This document shows positions 7,531-11,872 of a DNA stretch of 11,872 nucleotides, one piece after another. The stretch comes from Fennellomyces sp. T-0311 (Eukaryota; Mucoromycota; Mucoromycetes; Mucorales; Lichtheimiaceae): NCBI GenBank assembly GCA_025266875.1, contig JALLLT010000173.1, forward strand, positions 1 through 11,872, written 5' to 3'. The position numbers and the translations under genes are program-made. Position 1 is the first letter of the stretch; each line of letters opens with the position of its first letter. Under the pieces are notes generated by a model. The model was not told the origin of the DNA and did no database searches. It saw only the letters and a program-made list of their open reading frames with translations.

Positions 7531-7576
7531 CTGATGGGCCGGATTGTCCAGATTGTCCAGGTTATTTCTCATGGTG
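7531..7576 (-). repeat. Right terminal inverted repeat (46 bp)
   Basis: Read on the minus strand it begins CACCATGAGAAATAAC and contains CTGGACAAT twice, then CCGGCCCATCAG. It matches the left repeat at 41 of 46 positions without gaps. The bases just beyond it are AAG, as at the left end. Confidence 0.85.
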
Positions 7577-8132
7577 AAGTGTTATCCAGTGGTTTCAAGT
7601 TTGCTTGCCACTTTTCAAGTATCCTCAAATAGCCACTCAAGAGGCTATTCAAGCAATCTTTCTGGCCTGCATTACTCTTTCCAATCAAGTGGATATTCCT
7701 GAAGATGATGCAATGGTTTTTTATTGTGAATGGTCTGCTATTTTGTTTCTTTTGGTTGCCAAGATTCTATCTTGTGATGGTCCAGTTTGTAGCAATAGAA
7801 ATTGCTCAAATCCAAGAACTATGAAGCTTGCTTTATCTGAAGTTCGCAAGGCCTGGAGATGTACTATTTGTGGTACCTTTCTTACTATTTTTGACAAGAC
7901 TGTGTTCAAGTATGAAAACCTACCTATCCACAAGATGTTAAGAGGATTTTATTTCCTCTTAAATGATGTTCCAATGGGTAGCACACTGGGCGAAAAGGGA
8001 GTAATCACAGAGTTTCAGAAGTAGGAGATTGTTAAAATTTGTGTGGGGGGAACGTGTGAATGGGCAGAGCCCCCCAAGTTTTGCAGCGACGGATGGCAAT
8101 TCCGAAGGGAAAAGGGAAAAGTGGTGGGTGAT

Positions 8133-8198
8133 AAAGGTATTTCCGGTATTTTGGACACCGTTTGTGAGTACATGCAAGGCGGGAAAGGTATTTCCGGT
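8133..8198 (+). repeat. 15-bp direct repeat AAAGGTATTTCCGGT
   Basis: Identical copies lie at 8133-8147 and 8184-8198, 51 bp apart. The first is followed by another GTATTT. The function is unknown; it may be part of a degraded element end. Confidence 0.7.
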
Positions 8199-8628
8199 GT
8201 AATTCGTCAATGGACGACACAAGAAACCCTGATTTAGGCAATGCGTAACAGTAACTTCTCTTGTAAAACCATAGCGGTGCTTGGCAAAAGTGAAGCAAGC
8301 CGTAAGGGAATTCTCACGATAGTTTATTTTTTTGTTGACGTTAGCTGAGTGGTGAACCGCAAAAGCAGTGGGCTGATGAACATTCAAAATAAAAAGGGAA
8401 TTTTAGCAACAGCAGTGAAAAAAAGTATTCGTAATGTCGTTGATTCCTTCATGATGAGGACATGATGACCGAGCATTCATAAAGTTCTTCTTTCAAAAGC
8501 AGCCTTGCAACGTTGCACATGGCAATGACCTTTCAATGCCAGGGAATAGAATTATGCTAGATGCTATTTTTATCAGCATACTTCTGCAGACACAGAATCA
8601 AAATAGGAAGTCGAAAGGGATTCCGAAA

Positions 8629-8780
8629 ACGTGATGCTGGATCGTGTCGTGGCCTGTCAACGTGTGATCCATTTGGATTGCCAAGAGACGTGATAGTTTG
8701 AAATAACAAGAAAATACGCTGCCAAGGAAGTGATTACGTGTTCAAAGAACGTTTATTTCGGTGGATCACATCATACGTGA
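8629..8780 (+). promoter_or_regulatory. Cluster of five ACGTG motifs upstream of the CACTA gene
   Basis: ACGTG occurs at 8629, 8660, 8688, 8736 and 8775, all on the plus strand and often as ACGTGA or ACGTGTGA. Five copies in 152 bp is far above chance for a 5-mer. CACTA elements carry subterminal repeats bound by their transposase or accessory protein, which is the likeliest role. bZIP/bHLH regulatory sites are the alternative. Confidence 0.45.
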
Positions 8781-8793
8781 AAGGCCAAGAAGA

Positions 8794-8801
8794 TATATAA
8801 A
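8794..8801 (+). promoter_or_regulatory. TATA box of the CACTA transposase
   Basis: TATATAAA lies about 70 bp upstream of the ATG at 8871, which is followed by a recognisable zinc-binding N-terminus. Position and sequence fit a core promoter. Confidence 0.55.
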
Positions 8802-8870
8802 CGCGTCCAAGAAGCATCATTAAAGGCACTTCATTCATACTCTTCAGACCCATCCTTACCTGTTACTCCA

Positions 8871-11800
8871 ATGTCATCCCAGCAATTGTACTTGTGCATG
8901 TGCACATACTGCACCCAATCCAACCCTCGTGGCGCCCTTGTGCGAGATGCAGTCTATCAGGCACATCGTGAGCGCGCCAGAGCTGACCGATTGGCCGCAA
9001 TCATTGGTAAAGTCCACCGTTGTACCATTTTCATGCGTCCAACTGACAGTTAATTAATAGCCCAACGTGCTGCTTCGATGGATGCCGCTACTGCAGTTCA
9101 AAACGACGTTGCTGATGATGTTGAAGCTGGCGACCATGAAACCGATGATCCGATGGTTGTGGACGGCGAACGCAGTGCTGATGGTATGTCTCCAAACAAT
9201 ATTAAAAACTAGCTTGCTGATAAAAATTGTATATAGCACCATTGCCACACGAACTGCCAGGCGCACCCACTGTGCCGAACCAGCTACCGTTGCCGCAAGA
9301 ACTATTCCATGAACAGCCAACGGAAGATCAGGAGACCGAGAATGATTCCGCAATGGAGATGGTAAATGAGCTGACCGCCTTGATTGGTGATAACGAAGGT
9401 TTGTTGAGAGCGCACACTACATACTTTGAGCAATAGTAAACTAACAAAGATGCTTTAGATGTACCTGAGCCAAGTCCTCGCTCAAACGTTCTTATTCCAC
9501 AGCCAATACTTTTTGCGCTCATGTTCCTTGTCCTCTTCCAACTGCACTACACCTCGGAACGCACCGCCGCCACCCTGATCAGCTTTGTTGTGATGCTATT
9601 TGCCGCTGTACCAGTCCCAGCATTCGACATACCGAGTACTATGCGCACGATCCGTCGCCGTATCGGATTCAACGAGTTGACCGACCCGATCGTGCTGTAT
9701 GTTGCTTGTCCCACATGTCATGCAATCTTCGAATCTGCCACTGCGCCTGCAACCTGCTCGACCATGCACCTGAATGGCGACGTGTGTGCAACAAGGCTAT
9801 TCAAGGGATCATCCAACAACTCACCTCGTGCGTCCGGTACACCTGTCAAGCAGTTCGCGTACTATCCACTGGTTGACAGCTTGCAGAAGCTCTTCAAGCG
9901 CGACGGCTTCGAGCAAAAGATCTTGGAGTGGCGGCAGCATCCGTACTTGGGCGTTACCAGAACAGACATTCACCATGGGGCCATGTGGCGTTCAATCAAA
10001 GATGAAAACAACGCAACATTTGTCGACGACCCTCGATCCCTGATGTTGACGCTCAATGTTGATTGGTTTGCACCCTATGACAGTGGTTACTCTTGCGGCG
10101 CGATCTACCTGACGGTGAACAACCTGCCTCGCGCGGAGCGTTATAAGGTAGAGAACGTCATCCTTGTTGGTGTTATGCCCAGACCAAAGGAGCCAAGCAC
10201 CTATGAAATGAACAACTACCTTGAGCCCTTGACCAATGAACTTTGTGAGCTCTATACCGGCGTCACCATGCAGACCCGCCAAATGCGTAGTACTCGAGTA
10301 CGAGCGGCCTTGCTCAATGTTGCGTGTGATATGCCGGCAAGCAGGAAGGTCTGTGGCTTTACGGCCCATTCAAGCACACGCGCCTGCAACAAGTGCTACC
10401 GAGAGTTCATCACCGATCCCGAAACGCATAACATGATCTACGCCGGCGTAGACATCCCCGAGGACACCTTGCGTCATAATGCCGACAATCGCCGTTTCGC
10501 CGAGATGTGGCGAGCAGCAGCAACCCAGCCTGCACGTTATCAACTGGAGCGAGAGAATGGAACGCGCTGGTCGCAGTTACATCGCCTTTCCTACTTTGAC
10601 GCCACGCGTGCCGTGCTTATCGATCCTATGCACAACCTGTTTCTTGGCACTCCTGCTCGAATGGTTACCATCTGGAAGAACCAAGGCATTCTGACAGAAT
10701 CAGTGCTTAGGGACATGCAAACACTCGCCGACCGGATCATCTTGCCTCCCGAATTGCCCACTCTGCAACGCAAGATCCAGAGGAAGTTTGGCTTCATGAC
10801 CGCTGATGACTGGAGGGTATGGACGCTGATATACTCTCCCTACGTGCTCCACCATGTTTTGGCCCAGAACCTGTATGACCATTGGATGCTTTTCGTCGAT
10901 GCTTGCCGGTTGATTATCAAAACTCGTATCACAAATGCCGAAATCGATGAATCGCATCAAAAGCTTGTCGCGTTTGTGCGCATGTGTGCAGAACTGTATG
11001 GTGATTTATCAGTGACGCCTAACATGCACCTCCACCTTCACTTACGCGACTGCTTGCAAGACGCGGGTCCTGTCTACGGTTTCTGGGTCTTCATGTTCGA
11101 GAGATACAATGGCTACTTGAAGGATACTGAGACCAACTAGAAGGATTCCTTCGAGGTGACCTTCATGAAGCGGTTCATTGAGAATACTGGCGCTGTGGAC
11201 TTTGTGCAAGGCTGGACTGACCGTTTCCAAGATCGAACCGAAGAATTCGGCATGTTGCTACGGATTGCTGGTCAATCCTTCCGTCAACCTGAGCGCCAGC
11301 ATGCAAGTACCTTCAATTACGAGAGATTCCTCGACTTCTCTGTCAATCCAAGTCTTGGAATCAACGTCACCGGATCGGAACCAATGCCGCCAGCTACCTT
11401 TGCTTCCATGGCTGACGGTGTTGAAGTACGTTTGAATGAAGATCACTACCGGCTGCTACTTCAGTTCTTTCAAGACACCTACCACACGAACGAGATTTTC
11501 GACGAGAATCAGGGTCTACTCACGCGTCGTTTTGTTCAACAAACAGTCGAAAAGTTTCGAGCGATCGAGATCTTCGGCCAGACATACCGGTCAGCAGCAG
11601 CATCAACACCACGGGGCTCGCACATCCAAGCCATATACTTCCAAGGTAATGATCCTGTTGCTTGGACTGGCCGTGTTCAGTACTTTTTTCGCGCTTCGAT
11701 CGTCTTGGGCCGACAGCAAACGCACCATTACCTCGCCTTTGTTTGTTGGTACCGGCCTGTTCCGCCATCCTGCCAACGCTTCACCAGCGGCACCCTTGAA

Positions 11801-11872
11801 GAATGGCACACACAATACATGCCCGAAGCTGCCAGCTGCATTGTCCCGGTCCATCGGATCCACTCGCAAGTT
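8871..11872 (+). pseudogene. CACTA/EnSpm Tnp2-like transposase, four exons, in-frame TAG, runs off the window
   Basis: This encodes a CMC-superfamily DDE transposase of the Tnp2 type. Exons are 8871-9006, 9061-9183, 9237-9398 and 9459 onward. Introns are 9007-9060, 9184-9236 and 9399-9458 (the last with an ACTAAC branch site), each interrupting after the first codon base. For intron 3 a donor at 9387 also keeps frame. Exon 1 carries a small Cys cluster (LCMCTYC); exon 4 starts VPEPSPRSNVLIPQPILF. A zinc-binding CPTCH follows, then the catalytic candidates Asp in LNVDWFAP (10061-10063), Asp in ACDMPASRKVCGF (10328-10330) and Glu in FERYNGYL (11099-11101). ACNKC and IDPMHNLFLGT are also conserved. 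A TAG at 11138-11140 replaces a codon in the conserved TN-K stretch. Beyond it the same frame stays open for 244 codons to the edge, including HHYLAFVCWYRPV and CIVPVHRIHS. The lone nonsense codon makes this a recent pseudogene. The C-terminal end lies off the window. Confidence 0.9.

Larger units (their letters stand above)
5766..7576. mobile_element. 1.8-kb DNA transposon, 46-bp TIRs starting CACCATG, AAG target duplication
   Basis: The element is 1811 bp long. Its ends are 46-bp inverted repeats with 41 identities and no gaps, and both begin CACCATG. AAG lies immediately outside each end (5763-5765 and 7577-7579). CAC termini with a 3-bp duplication recall the CACTA/CMC superfamily, but no transposase is encoded, so this is a non-autonomous or cargo-carrying element. 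The interior holds subterminal TATATGGYAA repeats at both ends and one decayed minus-strand gene with its own TATA box and poly(A) signal. Superfamily assignment is inference. Confidence 0.8.
5737..8024 (+). pseudogene. Zinc-ribbon gene split by a 1.8-kb transposon; possibly Merlin/IS1016-like
   Basis: The gene starts at the ATG at 5737 (MDHQGSISPS). After nine full codons and two bases it is interrupted by the element at 5766-7576. Dropping the element and one AAG copy completes the split Ser codon and continues in frame from 7580 to the TAG at 8022-8024, about 157 codons in all. The second part begins VIQWFQVCLPLFKYPQIATQ. It then carries a zinc-binding set: Cys-x4-Cys-x4-Cys (CDGPVCSNRNC) and, after about 20 residues, WRCTICG. 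Next comes a TIFDKTVF...LPIHKMLRGFY stretch resembling the N-terminal zinc ribbon of Merlin/ISXO2-type DDE transposases. No catalytic domain follows, so the gene is truncated, or it is a small zinc-ribbon protein of another kind. The coding strand of this part is AT-rich compared with the Helitron and CACTA genes. Confidence 0.55.
8025..8870. other. Non-coding stretch between the split gene and the CACTA transposase
   Basis: I see no convincing coding on either strand in these 846 bp. The stretch contains a G6/C6 inverted pair (8045-8050 and 8070-8075), a 15-bp direct repeat, a cluster of ACGTG words and the TATA box of the downstream gene. The 5' terminus of the CACTA element should lie here, but no CACTA-type end was found. 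Confidence 0.6.

Noticed and set aside
7268..7534. Open frame of 88 codons on the plus strand
   Set aside because: It is built from the 41-bp tandem repeat and lies in the element's subterminal region. The repetitive translation has no protein-like character.
8045..8075. G6/C6 inverted pair as a CACTA terminus or hairpin
   Set aside because: Only six bases pair and nothing resembling a CACTA end or target duplication adjoins it.
9521..9523. Met at 9521 as the start of the CACTA transposase
   Set aside because: Three well-formed introns connect the frame upstream to an ATG at 8871 with a Cys-cluster N-terminus and a TATA box.
1..11872. CRISPR array, bacterial operon, rRNA or viral genes
   Set aside because: There are no regularly spaced repeats with unique spacers and no rRNA motifs. 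The genes have spliceosomal introns and match eukaryotic transposon families.

Overview
This window reads as an accumulation of transposable elements in a eukaryotic, probably fungal, genome. Evidence for a fungus: short GT-AG introns of about 51-72 nt, some with clear branch sites, TATA boxes about 70-80 bp upstream of start codons, polyglutamine and acidic tails, and a mix of Harbinger, Helitron and CACTA/Tnp2 genes. An early-diverging fungus (Mucoromycota) is my best guess, but that is inference. No ordinary housekeeping gene is recognisable.

Layout. (1) 1-1484: a PIF/Harbinger DDE transposase on the minus strand, broken by one single-base indel; its promoter-side terminus ends near 1484. 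(2) 1603-4972: a Helitron Rep-helicase on the plus strand, missing its N-terminus and carrying two compensating frameshifts. It retains a clear 53-nt intron and a complete set of helicase motifs. (3) 4973-5736: non-coding, with a hairpin, a decayed tRNA-like sequence (SINE head or dead tRNA), an LTR/promoter-like stretch and a CRE-like TGACGTCA site. (4) 5737-8024: a zinc-ribbon gene, tentatively Merlin/IS1016-like, split by a 1.8-kb element. (5) 5766-7576: that element. It has 46-bp terminal inverted repeats starting CACCATG, an apparent AAG target duplication, subterminal TATATGGYAA repeats and one decayed three-exon gene on the minus strand, of no family I recognise. (6) 8025-8870: non-coding, with direct repeats and an ACGTG cluster. 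(7) 8871 to the window end: a four-exon CACTA/EnSpm Tnp2-like transposase with an in-frame TAG, otherwise open to the edge.

These genes do not form a pathway. Each belongs to a separate mobile element, and the interest lies in the nesting. The most unusual object is the element at 5766-7576. Removing it with one AAG copy brings the two halves of the surrounding gene into one frame, and its own cargo gene looks undescribed. The Harbinger, Helitron, split zinc-ribbon gene and cargo gene all carry lesions of small size, and the CACTA gene only one nonsense codon, so the cluster looks fairly recently inactivated.
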